From Dyella nitratireducens (lineage in GTDB: Bacteria; Pseudomonadota; Gammaproteobacteria; Xanthomonadales; Rhodanobacteraceae): a stretch of DNA of 64,000 nt. Under the pieces are notes generated by a model. That model ran no database searches, was not told where the DNA came from, and saw only the letters and a list, made by a program, of their open reading frames with translations. The DNA is taken from positions 345,940 through 409,939 of the forward strand of contig NZ_BMJA01000001.1 of the NCBI RefSeq assembly GCF_014642835.1, in the 5' to 3' direction. Each line of letters begins with the position of its first letter. Positions within the stretch are counted from its first letter, which is position 1. Shown here in pieces: positions 1 through 13,672 of this stretch. The position numbers were made by a program, and so were the translations under genes.

Positions 1-80
1 GAACAAGCAACACTTTCCCAGGACAGCAGTGGGAGAAGGCCGGAATGACGGTGAGGGCTAGGTGGATTTCTCTCGAGGTT

Positions 81-119
81 GCCCCTCACCCCAATCCTTT
101 CCCCGCAAGGGAGAGGGAG
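81..119. repeat. REP-like 39-bp repeat, left inverted copy at the jet operon
   Basis: The sequence (gcccctcaccccaa...gagagggag) is an inverted copy of the repeat at 7939-7977, with about 34 of 39 positions identical. The jetD stop codon (86-88) and its last ten codons lie inside it. Bases 1-80 to its left hold no gene that I can see. Confidence 0.75.
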
Positions 120-1267
120 CTGACCACGCGCTGCCAGGCAAAATCCCAAGCAATACGTTCCTGCTCCAGGCGCACTTGTTTGTAATCACCCTCACGCAAT
201 GCACGATACAAGCTCTGCTCTTCTTCGGTGAGATGTGCAAACTCCAGCGCCGCATGCTGTTTTTCTTCCTTGCCCCACAGTGGCTTGAACGCCAGCAATG
301 TCTGCTGATCCATCAGCAACGACTGGACCTGCGGCAAATACGAACGCAAGCGACTCAAAATGGCCAAACCGTGCGTATCGATATCACCCCAGTAGTGCAC
401 GGGAAGCTGCGCCAGCCATGGCAGCTTTGCCAACGCATCTACTGCATAGCCGCGGCGCATGAAGACCAGCGTGCCGGACAGGTCTTCGCAGGCAAGACCG
501 GTGACGAGGTTTTCCACGATCAGCACCCGCCGCGCAGGTAATTCCAACCGGATGAATTCGCCGGCTGGCGCTTCGATATCGGAAAGCCCGCCCCATGCCG
601 CACGTAGCGCGGGATCGAGCAAACGCATACGCAAGCGATCAGGTGCCGCGCGCAAGCCTGTCAGCGCATAAAAGTCGGCCGGCACCTCGGAACCATGCAA
701 CACGCTTACCCAAGCTGCGACAACCGCGCGATGTGATTCGATCCATTTACTGTCGATGCCCGGAATCGGCAATTGACGGGGATAAAGCCCCGATGATGGA
801 TGGCGCCACAACCATTCCACCACCCGGCACAGCCGCTCGAAGTCCGCCTGGTCCAGATCAGCCAGCAGATCGAAATGGCGCGACAACTCCGTTTGCCAGG
901 TCGCATCGGGTTTCCACGCCGCGAGCTCGTCGAAGCGCCGCCTCGCTGACAACCAGCGCGCAGACTGACCCAATTCCCTGGCCACCGCTTCCGGCGTGGC
1001 AAATTCCCAGGCACATGGCACCTGTTGCTCGCCCACGCGTGTCCATGTGCGTGTTTCATAGCGCACCACGCTCTCGCCATCGCGAGAAACGTCACGCCAC
1101 TGTACAAGCCAAGCGTCGAAGCGCGCCCAGTCGTCCAGCAGTTTCGCTTCCGTGGGCGGTTCGGTGCTCAAGGGCAGCGGCCATTCGCCCACCCCTAGCA
1201 ACCAGTTACGCCGCTGGTTTTGCCAACGCGACCGCAGACGCCTACGCAGTTCCTCAGGCGTCCGCAT
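86..1267 (-). CDS. jetD: Wadjet anti-plasmid system nuclease subunit JetD (DUF3322/DUF2220)
   Basis: JetD is the topoisomerase VI-like (Toprim-type) nuclease of the Wadjet system, which cleaves closed-circular DNA extruded by the JetABC SMC complex. The 393-residue protein has the DUF3322 N-terminal part and a C-terminal DUF2220/Toprim part. Putative metal-binding acidic residues are E252 in 'VENLVTG' and D295/D297 in 'GDIDTHG'. The start is the ATG at 1267, overlapping the end of jetC by 14 bp, so translation is probably coupled. An upstream non-ATG start in the same frame would add 19 residues and overlap jetC further. The last ten residues (SLSLAGKGLG) are encoded by a dispersed repeat, so the natural C-terminus may have been replaced. 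Family assignment rests on motifs and on all four jet partners being present. Confidence 0.93.
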   Translation of the reverse strand: MRTPEELRRRLRSRWQNQRRNWLLGVGEWPLPLSTEPPTEAKLLDDWARFDAWLVQWRDVSRDGESVVRYETRTWTRVGEQQVPCAWEFATPEAVARELGQSARWLSARRRFDELAAWKPDATWQTELSRHFDLLADLDQADFERLCRVVEWLWRHPSSGLYPRQLPIPGIDSKWIESHRAVVAAWVSVLHGSEVPADFYALTGLRAAPDRLRMRLLDPALRAAWGGLSDIEAPAGEFIRLELPARRVLIVENLVTGLACEDLSGTLVFMRRGYAVDALAKLPWLAQLPVHYWGDIDTHGLAILSRLRSYLPQVQSLLMDQQTLLAFKPLWGKEEKQHAALEFAHLTEEEQSLYRALREGDYKQVRLEQERIAWDFAWQRVVSSLSLAGKGLG

Positions 1268-4200
1268 TGGCCTGGCGCGCCTTTTCGGGCAAGGCCAATC
1301 GCTTGTTGTCCTCGTCGTATTCAATCAGCAGCACGCCCGAATCGTGGCGGCCGGTGATATCGACGAAGCAGGCGCCGCCGATGAATGGCTCCAATGTCAT
1401 CACGGATTTCAGCGGCGTCGCCACCACCATCTGGAAGCCGAAGTTCTCGAAGATGTTCATCGCCAGTGCGGTGAATTCGTTGTCGGCCTTGTCAAAGGCT
1501 TCGTCGAGCACGACCGGCGCGTAGCGTGGCAGATGGCCATCGTCACCGCCGAGCTGATAACGCAAGGCTGCGGCAAGGCAAGTCGTTGCGAGCTTCTGGC
1601 GCTGACCACCGGATTTTCCGGCGCCGCTGCGATACACCTCCACCGTATCCCGCGTATGGGCATCCTTTTCCACACCCACGAATTCCACATGCTGGCGAAC
1701 ATCAAGCACCTGTTCGCGCCAGCGCTTGTGCTCGGGATCGTCGGCGGCCAGCTTGGCCACAAGCTGCCGCAACACGGCAAACTGCGCTTCGGCGCGATCG
1801 CGGTCTTCGGTCTGGTGATGCGAGAGCACCTCGCGCAACTGCTGCTGGAAGTCACGCACCTCCGGCAAGTTGCGGTCGGTCAGTTCGATCTGCAGGAGGG
1901 TGCCGCGATTGAACGGCACGCGCTCCAGGCTTTCGTTGACCTCGTCCATGCGCTGGCCGATCGACTTGCGCGCCTCGATCATGTGTTTCTGCAGCACCAG
2001 CAGGTTCTGCTTGCTCTGGCTTTGCAGCAGTTCGAAGAAGCGCGCCTCGTGCTTGGGCAAGCCATCCAGTTCCAGGCGGCGCAAGCGTGAGAGGAAGCCT
2101 TCCACCGAATCCATGTTGGGTGTGAAGTCAGCACTGTCCTGCGGCCACTTGCGGCAAAACACTTCAAAGCACTTCTCAATAGCGTGAACAGTATCTTTGT
2201 CGCGCTCATCAAGGCTCTTCAGATCCTGACTCAGTTGGCGCTCAACCAAGTTGACTTGCACATCGAGCTGACTCAACGCAACGGGCCCATGATCGGACAG
2301 TCGCGCTTCCAGGCTTCCCGATTGGGTGGGTGAAAGCGTCATAGCCTGAGCCAACGGCAAACATGCTTCACGCCGCTTGGTGAAATCCTGCAGGTCTCGC
2401 CCAACAATGCGACGTTCGTCCTTGGCATCCTCGAGCGACGAGTTTGCCCGCTCCCATGCGATGCGTTCCGTATCAAGCTGCCGCATGATCTCCTGCAGCG
2501 TGGCGTCACCGGCACGCAGCTGCTGCAGCTGGTTTTCGATATCGCCAAGGCGGCGCAGCTTGGGCGCTACGTCGATCTCTTCCCACTCCAGGTTGGCGAG
2601 CTGCGAGGCAGCCAGGCGGCGGTCGCCGTCGGCATCGCGTTCGTTTTTCAGCTTGTCCAGCTCAGCGGCAGTTTGCGTAATCGCCTGCGCCAACTCCTGC
2701 CCTTCGCGCTCGAAGACAGACAGCTTGTCACGATTGTCGAAACCCAGCACCCAGTTGCGGCGATCATCCACCGCGCGACGGTCGTCCTTTTCATGGCGAT
2801 CGCCACCATGTTTCACCAGGCCTTCGCGTGTGATGGCACGATCGGCGTTGCGCAGGGCGGCAGGTGTGTCCACGCAGGCGTAATCAAAACGGCGTGCCAA
2901 TTCGTTGGCGAGCCAATCGCGATGCGCGTGATCGCGTATGTCCAGGCGATGCACCAGCGAACGCGATTCCAACATGCGATGGCCGAGCGAGTCGACGCGA
3001 CCCACGCGGTAGTACACCAGCTTGCCGCCCAGATGGGTCTTGTTGACCCAGTTGGAGACTTCGGCGTACTGACGCTCGTCCACCAGCAATGACAAAGCGA
3101 AGCCGTGCAGCACGCGCTCGACAGCGCCGCGCCAGGCGGCAAATTCGGTTTTGACTTGCAATAGTTCGCCCACGAACGGCAGCGCGTTCTCCGACCAGCC
3201 CAATTCGCTGCACAGGCGCGCGCGCATCGCCTGGATCGGCGCGGGCATGTTGGACGGATTGCGCTTCAGGGCGTCGATTTCAGCACGCACACCGGCAAAG
3301 CGCTGGCTGGCCTGATCACGCTCACGCTTGAGCGCATCCATGCGTTCTTCCAGGCCAGCAGCACGATCGCGTGCGCCGTCGAGCAGTTCGCGCGAGCTGC
3401 CGACGGTCTCGGCAAAGCCTCCTGCGGTGGATGGCATGGTCCAACCCAGCTCGCCGCAGGCTCGCTCGGCTTTGTCTCGCCGCTTCATGCGTTCGTCGCG
3501 TTCACGCGAGACTTGTTCGTGTTCACGCTCGAGCTGGTCGATCAGATCGCCGCCTTGTTCGCGGCGCTGTTGTTCCAGGTCAGCCAGGTGACGCTCGTGA
3601 TTTTCCAGTGTCTGGCGGCGCTGGGCGATTTCGCCTTCCAGCGCGACGTCACGTACCTTGAGTTCGGCCAGGCGCTCATCCAGCAACACCAGGCGGCGCT
3701 GCTCGCGCCAGGTGTCCACGCACAGGTGCAACTCGCGCAAAGTGCTGGTTTCGCGCCGCAGCTTTTGCAGGTTTTCGTGTGCGGTGCGTGCTGGCACCAA
3801 GGTATCAACTTGCTCGCGTGCAATCACCACAGCCTTGTGCGCAGCATCCAGCTCCCCGAAGTCCGTCACCAGGCGATTCGCCGCGCCGAATGTCTCCGGT
3901 TCATCCAGCATGAATCCGCGCAGGAAGCCGTTGAGGTCGCCCAGGTTCTTGGCCGACTGTGTCTTGTGCAGCAGCTTCAGCGCCATTTCGTTCTGGATGC
4001 CGAGCAGGCGGCGGAAGCGTTCGGCGTAGCCGGCGAAGGTATCGAAGTGATGCACGTCTTCGCCCAGGCGCGTCTTGAGCTTGCGCAGGTCCAGGTCGAA
4101 GCCTTGCATGTCGGTCGCCACGTCGAACGCGCGCTCGCACACCATGTAATGCTTCTTCACGTCCGCTGCGGTGGAGCCGTTGCCGGCGATCCAGAATAGG

Positions 4201-4670
4201 CGGATCAGGCTGACTGTTTCGCCTGCGGCATTGCGATATTCCAGCACCAGCGCAGACCACGTGCTGCCCTTGCGCAAATACTGCGTGGCGATTTCGCCGG
4301 ATTCACCATCGTGCTGATCCGCCCAGGCACCACGTACGTAGGACACGAGGCTGCGGTCCCGTCCGCTGCGTTCGGCTTCACGCGCGGCGGCGTTGAAGTC
4401 CACCAGGTTCGGCGGCACCAGCAAGGCCGACATCGCATCGAGCAAGGTGGATTTGCCGGAACCAGAACGCCCCACGAACAAGAAGCCACGCTCGGCGATA
4501 GGCACATCGACCAAACCGCTGAAGGTGCCCCAGTTGAGCACCTGCAAGCGCCGCATGCGGAATTGCTCATCACGCGGATCCGGCAGATCCGAGAGAAACA
4601 GCGACGGTGTGGTATCGCGCTTTGGCGGCTTGCTCGCGGCTTTGGTTTTGGTCTTGGTCTTAGCGTTCAT
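1254..4670 (-). CDS. jetC: Wadjet SMC-like ATPase JetC
   Basis: JetC is the SMC/MukB-like motor of the Wadjet condensin-type complex that loop-extrudes DNA and activates JetD on small circles. The 1,138-residue protein shows a Walker A motif GRSGSGKST (residues 67-75), a long central heptad-rich region typical of SMC arms broken by a hinge-like middle, an ABC signature 'SGGQRQKL' near residue 1020 and Walker B 'VVLDEAF' near residue 1053. The ATG at 4670 is preferred over an in-frame TTG at 4676 because GGAGGAGG lies 6-7 bases upstream. It overlaps the jetB stop by 11 bp and jetD by 14 bp, so jetB-jetC-jetD form one tight translational unit. The length fits type I Wadjet JetC. Confidence 0.94.
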   Translation of the reverse strand: MNAKTKTKTKAASKPPKRDTTPSLFLSDLPDPRDEQFRMRRLQVLNWGTFSGLVDVPIAERGFLFVGRSGSGKSTLLDAMSALLVPPNLVDFNAAAREAERSGRDRSLVSYVRGAWADQHDGESGEIATQYLRKGSTWSALVLEYRNAAGETVSLIRLFWIAGNGSTAADVKKHYMVCERAFDVATDMQGFDLDLRKLKTRLGEDVHHFDTFAGYAERFRRLLGIQNEMALKLLHKTQSAKNLGDLNGFLRGFMLDEPETFGAANRLVTDFGELDAAHKAVVIAREQVDTLVPARTAHENLQKLRRETSTLRELHLCVDTWREQRRLVLLDERLAELKVRDVALEGEIAQRRQTLENHERHLADLEQQRREQGGDLIDQLEREHEQVSRERDERMKRRDKAERACGELGWTMPSTAGGFAETVGSSRELLDGARDRAAGLEERMDALKRERDQASQRFAGVRAEIDALKRNPSNMPAPIQAMRARLCSELGWSENALPFVGELLQVKTEFAAWRGAVERVLHGFALSLLVDERQYAEVSNWVNKTHLGGKLVYYRVGRVDSLGHRMLESRSLVHRLDIRDHAHRDWLANELARRFDYACVDTPAALRNADRAITREGLVKHGGDRHEKDDRRAVDDRRNWVLGFDNRDKLSVFEREGQELAQAITQTAAELDKLKNERDADGDRRLAASQLANLEWEEIDVAPKLRRLGDIENQLQQLRAGDATLQEIMRQLDTERIAWERANSSLEDAKDERRIVGRDLQDFTKRREACLPLAQAMTLSPTQSGSLEARLSDHGPVALSQLDVQVNLVERQLSQDLKSLDERDKDTVHAIEKCFEVFCRKWPQDSADFTPNMDSVEGFLSRLRRLELDGLPKHEARFFELLQSQSKQNLLVLQKHMIEARKSIGQRMDEVNESLERVPFNRGTLLQIELTDRNLPEVRDFQQQLREVLSHHQTEDRDRAEAQFAVLRQLVAKLAADDPEHKRWREQVLDVRQHVEFVGVEKDAHTRDTVEVYRSGAGKSGGQRQKLATTCLAAALRYQLGGDDGHLPRYAPVVLDEAFDKADNEFTALAMNIFENFGFQMVVATPLKSVMTLEPFIGGACFVDITGRHDSGVLLIEYDEDNKRLALPEKARQANADA

Positions 4671-5334
4671 CCGCAACCTCCTCCGTGGCTTCGTCCGCTT
4701 CGCGCAGTTGACGATAGATTTGCGCCAGGTTCTGCACGTCCTCGGCGGAGAACAGCAGTTTCAATGTCGGCGACACTTCATAACGGTCTTCGCTGCCACG
4801 CAGCTTTTCCAGCACGTGGTTGTCCTTCATCTTGGTGATGGCCCCAGTGACGCGCTTGTTGAAGCCGGCGCGATCGGTGGAAAGGTTCTTTTCGTAAACC
4901 GACAAAGCATCCACCAGTACGCTTTCCTCCACCACCGCACGATGGCCTTGTGCATCGGCTTCGGCCAATTGCTGGCGCAGATGCAGCAGCAGTACCGAGT
5001 CGATGAAGGTGAGCGGCGAGGAACGCAGCAAAACCGGGGTTTCCAGTTCGCCGGTATCGGCCTGGCGTGTAAAAGCCACGCCAGCATCCCGATCAAGCAC
5101 CAGTTCCAGGAACAGATCGTTGAGATGCGCGCGTAGCTGCGCTTCATAACGCAATACGGCCGGCCACAACTGGCTGTGCCGCCCTTGATCGATACTGGGA
5201 CCACTCAGCAACTGGCACAACGCGCGCCGCGCATCCAGCGGCAGTGTGCCGGTGTCGCCGTCGAACAGTGCGCCATCGCGCGCGGACTTCTGTTCCTTTT
5301 CGACGGGAACTGCTTCGTCTTCGAGCAAATTCAT
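4660..5334 (-). CDS. jetB: Wadjet subunit JetB (DUF4194, kleisin-associated)
   Basis: JetB is the MukE/KITE-like winged-helix subunit that binds the JetA kleisin and the JetC heads in the Wadjet complex. This 224-residue protein matches the DUF4194 pattern: an acidic N-terminus, then helical wHTH segments ending '...[18 protein letters not shown]'. The start is taken as the ATG at 5334, 34 bp after the stop of the preceding nuclease gene. A longer reading frame back to 5427 would overlap that gene and lacks family similarity. A weak AAAGAGAA ribosome binding site precedes the ATG. The gene ends inside the start of jetC. In the canonical order jetB follows jetA directly; here a nuclease gene separates them. 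Confidence 0.9.
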   Translation of the reverse strand: MNLLEDEAVPVEKEQKSARDGALFDGDTGTLPLDARRALCQLLSGPSIDQGRHSQLWPAVLRYEAQLRAHLNDLFLELVLDRDAGVAFTRQADTGELETPVLLRSSPLTFIDSVLLLHLRQQLAEADAQGHRAVVEESVLVDALSVYEKNLSTDRAGFNKRVTGAITKMKDNHVLEKLRGSEDRYEVSPTLKLLFSAEDVQNLAQIYRQLREADEATEEVADER

Positions 5335-5368
5335 AGCGTTTCTCTTTAACAATAGCGCTGCGTATTCA

Positions 5369-6427
5369 TCAGGTATTCTCCCCGCTGCGATTTCCCAGCC
5401 GAGCGCGTGAGCGCTCGATGGCCTCATGCAGCTTGGCCTGCAATACTTCTTTTGGCGGCAACACGGTTAGGTACTCGGCAACATGGATACCGCTGGCATC
5501 CAGTTCCAGCAATTCAATTTGTTCCCGCTTCTTGCCGCTGCATAGGATGATACCCAGCGGTGGAGCTTCACCAGGCTCTTGCTCATGCCTGGCAAGCCAG
5601 CGCAGATAAAGCTCCATCTGGCCTTTGTATTCGGACTTGAAATCGCCCAGTTTCAGCTCGATGGCCACCAGGCGCTTCAGGCGGCGGTTGTAGAACAGGA
5701 GATCGATGTAGAAATCGTCGTGATCGATCTGGATGCGCTTTTGACGCGCCACGAAGCTAAAACCAGCCCCTAGTTCCAGCAAAAACAGTTCGAGCTCGCG
5801 CAAGATCGCGTCTTCCAGATCCTTTTCCAGATAGCGATCGTTTAGGCCCAGGAAATCCAGTACATAGGGGTCTTTGAGCAGCAGTGTGGGATTGAGCTCG
5901 TTGCTTTCGCGAAGACTTGTCAGCTCCTGCGCGATCAACTCTCCAGGCTGTTTGGACAGTGCCGTGCGCTCAAACAGCAAAGAATTCTTACGCTCGCGCA
6001 AGATTCGTACGCTCCAACGTTCCTGCATGCACATTTGCGCATAAAATTCGCGCTGTAGCGAATCTTTCAGGTAGATAAGTTCGAGAAAGTGGCTCCATGC
6101 CAATTGTCTTGACAGTGTCGAGACAATTTCGGCGTCAAGAAAGGTCTCGGCAAAGCGCAACATGTGGCGCAGATTTTTTTCCGAAAATCCACGCCCATAC
6201 TCGGACATCAATTGTCTCGACAGTGCGGAGACAATCTGCTCACCATAAGCCGCTCGCTGCTCTTTGAGCACCTCCGTTCGAATGCGCTGGCCAATGTGCC
6301 AATACAGCACGGTCAAGGCACTGTTGACGGCGGCGGCCAGCTGCTGACGGCTTTGCTCGATCAGCTTACGGATGTCACCCAGCAATTGTGGGTTGATGGG
6401 CGCGGCAGAGGCGGAGGGCATATTCAT
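5369..6427 (-). CDS. PDDEXK nuclease, DUF1016/YhcG family, inserted in the Wadjet operon
   Basis: This 352-residue protein belongs to the DUF1016 (YhcG) family: an N-terminal helical DNA-binding-like domain (DUF1016_N, about residues 10-165) followed by a PDDEXK restriction-endonuclease-like domain. Visible catalytic candidates are D242 in '[10 protein letters not shown]' and E257/K259 in 'IELKLG'. The gene lies 33 bp after jetA and 34 bp before jetB on the same strand, so it is probably co-transcribed with them. Family members are common in defence islands and near restriction-modification genes, but DUF1016 is not a known Wadjet subunit. It may be an accessory effector or a passenger. Two 25-bp near-palindromes, 108 bp apart, lie within its 5' half. 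Its DNA looks slightly AT-richer than the jet genes. Confidence 0.9.
   Translation of the reverse strand: MNMPSASAAPINPQLLGDIRKLIEQSRQQLAAAVNSALTVLYWHIGQRIRTEVLKEQRAAYGEQIVSALSRQLMSEYGRGFSEKNLRHMLRFAETFLDAEIVSTLSRQLAWSHFLELIYLKDSLQREFYAQMCMQERWSVRILRERKNSLLFERTALSKQPGELIAQELTSLRESNELNPTLLLKDPYVLDFLGLNDRYLEKDLEDAILRELELFLLELGAGFSFVARQKRIQIDHDDFYIDLLFYNRRLKRLVAIELKLGDFKSEYKGQMELYLRWLARHEQEPGEAPPLGIILCSGKKREQIELLELDASGIHVAEYLTVLPPKEVLQAKLHEAIERSRARLGNRSGENT
6103..6235. repeat. Two copies of a 25-bp palindrome inside the DUF1016 gene
   Basis: Copies lie at 6103-6127 and 6211-6235. The second has perfect arms ATTGTCTC/GAGACAAT around 9 bases; the first has one arm mismatch. They encode the paired motifs IVSTLSRQL and IVSALSRQL. 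Both motifs fit the protein family, so the repeat may be partly a coding constraint. Confidence 0.6.
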
Positions 6428-6460
6428 GCCTCGAAATCCTCCGCTATAGACGGCATAAAG

Positions 6461-7927
6461 CTAGGCAAATTCATTGCGTTTCCCTTTCACAAACCACACC
6501 AGGGGAATGCGCGCCTGGCGCCATTGGCCGTCACCGCCTTTCCAACGCACGGCTTCCTGCTCTTTACCAATCACCCCGTGACGCGTAGCCAGCGAGAGAT
6601 AACCCACCACGCTGCCCAGCCCCTGCTCAGCCGGCTTGCGCTCCAGCACTTGGGCGATGGAAAGCTGATCGTGCTCGGCCAGCAGTTCATGCAGATCGCG
6701 ACGCAGGCTGCGGAAGTCGATTTCCGATTGCGATACCAGTTCGCTCACGCTATCCAGCGAAATCGCCGCACCTTCGCTGCGCACGATGCAGCCGTCCACC
6801 TGGGCGTTGCGCGGGTCGTGCAGGCGCCATTGCGAGAGCGAGCGCAAGCGGCTGGTAGTGAGCTGCAGGGTGTACGGGGTGCGTTGGCGCACACTGACTG
6901 AATCGCGCAATAGCAGCGCTTCGGCCTGCGCTTGTTTCAGCAATTGATTCAAGCGGCGCTGTTCGAGATAGCCACGGCTCTGCACGAAGCCACGCAAGCT
7001 GCGTGCAAACTGTTGCAGCACGTCGTGCACGTTGCCACCGCGCTCCAGCATCACGCTGGTGAAACTGCGCAGGAACTGACGCTCGTGACGCTGCAACTTT
7101 TTCGCGAAATTGCGGGAGAGCACACTCTCCAGTGCCGCATCGAGCTGCGCACTTTGCTCCATGTCGTTGAGCAAGTTCCAGAAGGCATTGAAGCTGCGTC
7201 CGGCGTCGCTCTCGGCGATCACGTCGACGCCTTCGAACAAACGATCAAGCACGTCGCCGCGCTCGCCTTCGTCATCGATGATGCGCTCGCGGAATTCGCG
7301 GTTGAGCTGTTCGAAGTCGTCGCGCACGCGGCGGAAATCTTCGGCCAGTTCATCGGCCAGCTGGATCACTTCGCGTGCGCGTTCCAGTGCGCGCTTGCCG
7401 TCCAATGCGGCCACCTTGCCGGTGCTGACGCGGGCAATTTCCGCATCAAGGCGATCACGCTCGGCATATAGCGCCTGCAAGCGCGTGGTCGGGTCGGTTT
7501 CGGTCTGCTCGGCCAAGCGCACCAACTGCAGGATCACCAATGACAGGCGACTTTCAGTCGCAGCGACACGCGGCGTGTCCAGTGTGCTGACGAAGCGAAT
7601 GGCTTGCGCGGTCTGTGCGGAGAGCTCGTATTCCTCTTCGCTGGCGCCCTCAGGGAGGCGACGTTCCAGAAAACCTTTCGCAAGCCAGTCGGCAACATAA
7701 GCCTGCGCGGTGCGCGGCAATTCGCGCGGCAGGTCGGAAGCGTTGATGGCGTCGAGCTGATGTTGCAGGCGCTCGAACAAGACGGAGGCGCTGAGCTTGC
7801 GCTCGCCGTCCATCAGCAGGGTTTGCAGCAGGCCGATGATTTCCGGTGCGTGGTCTGCCGCGAGCAGGCGCCAGAGAGGTTCGTCGCGCAGACGGCGGTA
7901 GGTGGCGATGCGGGCTTGGAGTTTCAT
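6461..7927 (-). CDS. jetA: Wadjet kleisin-like subunit JetA (DUF3375)
   Basis: JetA is the MukF/kleisin-type subunit that bridges the JetC heads and recruits JetB. The 488-residue protein matches DUF3375 throughout: an N-terminal winged-helix region (residues 1-100), a long helical middle section rich in heptads (about 150-330) and a C-terminal wHTH-like region ending '[16 protein letters not shown]'. It is the first gene of the operon. The ATG at 7927 is preceded at about 11 bases by GGGAG, which belongs to the REP-like repeat at 7939-7977. The length and the downstream jetB-C-D genes identify a type I Wadjet locus. Confidence 0.93.
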   Translation of the reverse strand: MKLQARIATYRRLRDEPLWRLLAADHAPEIIGLLQTLLMDGERKLSASVLFERLQHQLDAINASDLPRELPRTAQAYVADWLAKGFLERRLPEGASEEEYELSAQTAQAIRFVSTLDTPRVAATESRLSLVILQLVRLAEQTETDPTTRLQALYAERDRLDAEIARVSTGKVAALDGKRALERAREVIQLADELAEDFRRVRDDFEQLNREFRERIIDDEGERGDVLDRLFEGVDVIAESDAGRSFNAFWNLLNDMEQSAQLDAALESVLSRNFAKKLQRHERQFLRSFTSVMLERGGNVHDVLQQFARSLRGFVQSRGYLEQRRLNQLLKQAQAEALLLRDSVSVRQRTPYTLQLTTSRLRSLSQWRLHDPRNAQVDGCIVRSEGAAISLDSVSELVSQSEIDFRSLRRDLHELLAEHDQLSIAQVLERKPAEQGLGSVVGYLSLATRHGVIGKEQEAVRWKGGDGQWRQARIPLVWFVKGKRNEFA

Positions 7928-7938
7928 GCTTCGTTTTT

Positions 7939-7977
7939 CTCCCTCTCCCCTCCGGGGTGAGGGTTGGGGTGAGGGGC
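7939..7977. repeat. REP-like 39-bp repeat, right inverted copy upstream of jetA
   Basis: This is the inverted partner of 81-119 (ctccctctcccc...gaggggc here). On the minus strand its end supplies the GGGAG that seems to serve as the jetA ribosome binding site. Confidence 0.75.
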
Positions 7978-8058
7978 CACGCTCGCCGTCAATTCCATCA
8001 TCGCCCTATTGATGTGCCGTCTTTCCAAGAATCGTATTTATAACCTTTGTAGCGAACC

Positions 8059-8089
8059 CCAGCGCGCTCCCCGAAGGAGAGAGCGCTGG
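8059..8089 (-). terminator. Hairpin downstream of obgE
   Basis: A GC-rich inverted repeat (ccagcgcgctcccc/ggagagagcgctgg, with small mismatches) begins 13 bases after the obgE stop. It has no U-tract, so it may be a transcript-stabilising hairpin or weak terminator rather than a classical Rho-independent one. It separates obgE from the jet operon. Confidence 0.4.
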
Positions 8090-8101
8090 TCAGGGCAAGA
8101 A

Positions 8102-9211
<1,110 letters not shown>

Positions 9212-9216
9212 TTAGG

Positions 9217-9300
9217 GCCGTCATTCCCGCGAAGGCGGGAATCCATCTTGCTCTTGGGCGAACGGGGAAAATGGATTCCCGCCTTCGCGGGAATGACGGC
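9217..9300. repeat. REPIN-like inverted pair (gtcattcccgcgaaggcggga family)
   Basis: Two oppositely oriented palindromes, ccgtcattcccgc...gcggga and tcccgcc...gcgggaatgacgg, flank a 40-bp centre. The unit as a whole is an inverted repeat between rpmA and obgE. Relatives occur at 36589, 48304, 57551 and 62208, with a single palindrome at 14136. Confidence 0.8.
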
Positions 9301-9349
9301 TCCTGAGAGGAGTCGGCGGTTGATCGATCATTGACGATCCCCGCCAATA

Positions 9350-9378
9350 AAACAAAAGCCCCGCCGGAGCGGGGCCTT
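9350..9378 (-). terminator. Rho-independent terminator after rpmA
   Basis: On the minus strand a GGCCCCGCTCC/GGCGGGGCTT hairpin is followed by TTTTGTTTT, 22 bases after the rpmA stop. It ends the rplU-rpmA transcript. Confidence 0.85.
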
Positions 9379-9399
9379 CGTTGCAACATGAGGCCTAGA

Positions 9400-9657
9400 T
9401 TAATTCTTGACCACGTTGACGTACTTGCGGTTGTTCGCGCCGCGGGTCTTGAACTCGACCACGCCATCGACCAACGCGTACAGGGTGTGATCACGGCCCA
9501 GGCCCACGCCATTGCCGGCATGGAACTTGGTGCCGCGCTGGCGGACGATGATATTGCCGGCTTCGATGGCCTGGCCACCATAGATCTTCACGCCGAGGTA
9601 TTTCGGGTTCGAATCGCGACCGTTGCGGGATGAACCTACGCCTTTCTTATGTGCCAT
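9400..9657 (-). CDS. rpmA: 50S ribosomal protein L27
   Basis: L27 lies near the peptidyl transferase centre, and its N-terminal tail contacts tRNA. The 85-residue protein begins '[17 protein letters not shown]', the usual mature-type start without the N-terminal extension seen in Firmicutes, and contains 'GVKIYGGQ' and '[15 protein letters not shown]'. It starts 24 bp after rplU and is followed by a strong terminator. Length and sequence are fully typical. Confidence 0.99.
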   Translation of the reverse strand: MAHKKGVGSSRNGRDSNPKYLGVKIYGGQAIEAGNIIVRQRGTKFHAGNGVGLGRDHTLYALVDGVVEFKTRGANNRKYVNVVKN

Positions 9658-9681
9658 GACTGATTACTCCAGATTGGCGGA

Positions 9682-9996
9682 TCAGGCGTTGATGCCCGTG
9701 ATCTCGACTTCGGTGAAGTGCTGACGATGTCCCTGCTGCTTCTTGTGGTGCTTGCGGCGGCGGAACTTGATGATGCGGACCTTGTCGGCGCGGCCATGCT
9801 TGCGCACGGTGGCGGTGACGGTGGCGCCGGAAACGGTCGGAGCGCCGACGGTGATGGTTTCACCGGAGCCGACCAGCAGCACCTGGTCGAAATTCACGCT
9901 GGCGCCTTCTTCGGCGTTCAACAGTTCCACGCGCAGGACGTCGCCCTGCTGGACGCGGTATTGCTTGCCGCCGGTCTTGATGACTGCATAACTCAT
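9682..9996 (-). CDS. rplU: 50S ribosomal protein L21
   Basis: L21 binds 23S rRNA in the large subunit. The 104-residue protein starts '[16 protein letters not shown]' and has the characteristic basic block '[16 protein letters not shown]'. It is the first gene of the rplU-rpmA unit and is preceded by a good sigma-70 promoter at 10064-10093. Confidence 0.99.
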   Translation of the reverse strand: MSYAVIKTGGKQYRVQQGDVLRVELLNAEEGASVNFDQVLLVGSGETITVGAPTVSGATVTATVRKHGRADKVRIIKFRRRKHHKKQQGHRQHFTEVEITGINA

Positions 9997-10063
9997 GGGA
10001 ATGGCCCTTGTGTCGTTATTCTCTTGGGTACGCCACGGCCTTTACGGGCGTAGCGAACTGCGG

Positions 10064-10093
10064 ATTATAGCGACGCGGCCGTTTGCTGGTCAA
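10064..10093 (-). promoter_or_regulatory. Sigma-70 promoter of rplU-rpmA
   Basis: Reading the minus strand, -35 TTGACC (10093-10088), an 18-bp spacer and a perfect -10 TATAAT (10069-10064) lie about 70 bases upstream of rplU. No other promoter in the window matches consensus as well. Confidence 0.8.
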
Positions 10094-10588
10094 TCACTGA
10101 CCAGTTGGGCTCTGACCACCACCGGTCGCCGGGCAGCGGCCGTCGGCGCCCAGTTTCCCCTGCTTCTGGAGATCGGAAAACATGTCCGCCGTGCGCTGGC
10201 GGCTCCATTGCTGGCCGCTCTGCGCCGCCTCGACCAGGGTGGCCGGCATCTGGGCGACCAGTTTCTGGCCCAGGGGCGACTTGTAGAACTTGATCAGGCC
10301 GTCCACCTCATCGGCGGTGAAATGGTGCTGATAAGCCGGGATCATGGCGGTAATCAGCTGCTCCGTCCCCGCCTTATCGATATAGCCCTTCCAATAATCG
10401 GTAGGCACGCAGGGCAGCTGCTGCCCCATCACCTCGGCCATCTGGTCGTTCATGGCGGCGAACTGGCTGGATACGTTCATCACCTGCATCAGCTGCCGCA
10501 CCTGCGCCTCGGAGGGTTGCGCCGCGAAAGCCGGACTGGCCGCCAGTGCTGCGCACGCCGCCAGGATCATCATCCGCTTGCTTGCCAT
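10094..10588 (-). CDS. DUF2059 domain-containing secreted protein
   Basis: This is a small exported protein of unknown function. The 164-residue product starts with a signal peptide (basic n-region MASKRMM, hydrophobic core, cleavage near 'SPAFA|AQ'). A DUF2059-like region follows, with the typical 'FTADEVDGLIKFYKSPLGQKLV' segment. The ATG at 10588 is chosen because GGAGGG lies just upstream and the signal peptide begins there; an in-frame ATG six codons earlier is possible. It probably acts in the periplasm. It stands alone between rplU and uvrA. Confidence 0.85.
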   Translation of the reverse strand: MASKRMMILAACAALAASPAFAAQPSEAQVRQLMQVMNVSSQFAAMNDQMAEVMGQQLPCVPTDYWKGYIDKAGTEQLITAMIPAYQHHFTADEVDGLIKFYKSPLGQKLVAQMPATLVEAAQSGQQWSRQRTADMFSDLQKQGKLGADGRCPATGGGQSPTGQ

Positions 10589-10774
10589 ATGCCCTCCGCT
10601 CATGTGATCCGGAAAATCCAAGCCGGCGAGCATAGTCGCGGCATGTGGCGTTGCCTAGGGATGCTCTGAAGCTGGCCTGCTGACATAACGCTGTCAGCAG
10701 ATTTCCGTGCACACCATACGGGCTTGAGGCAACCACTTGTTATAGTGGACGGTCACCCAAAATAGTTCAGCGTG

Positions 10775-13668
<2,894 letters not shown>

Positions 13669-13672
<4 letters not shown>

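Noticed and set aside
7978-8058. Possible jetA promoter (ttataaat on the minus strand)
   Set aside because: The -10-like TATAAT-type stretch has no -35 at acceptable spacing, so I did not list it.
10700-10774. LexA/SOS box upstream of uvrA
   Set aside because: No palindrome matching gammaproteobacterial or Xanthomonas-type LexA sites could be found; tatagt lacks a properly spaced -35.
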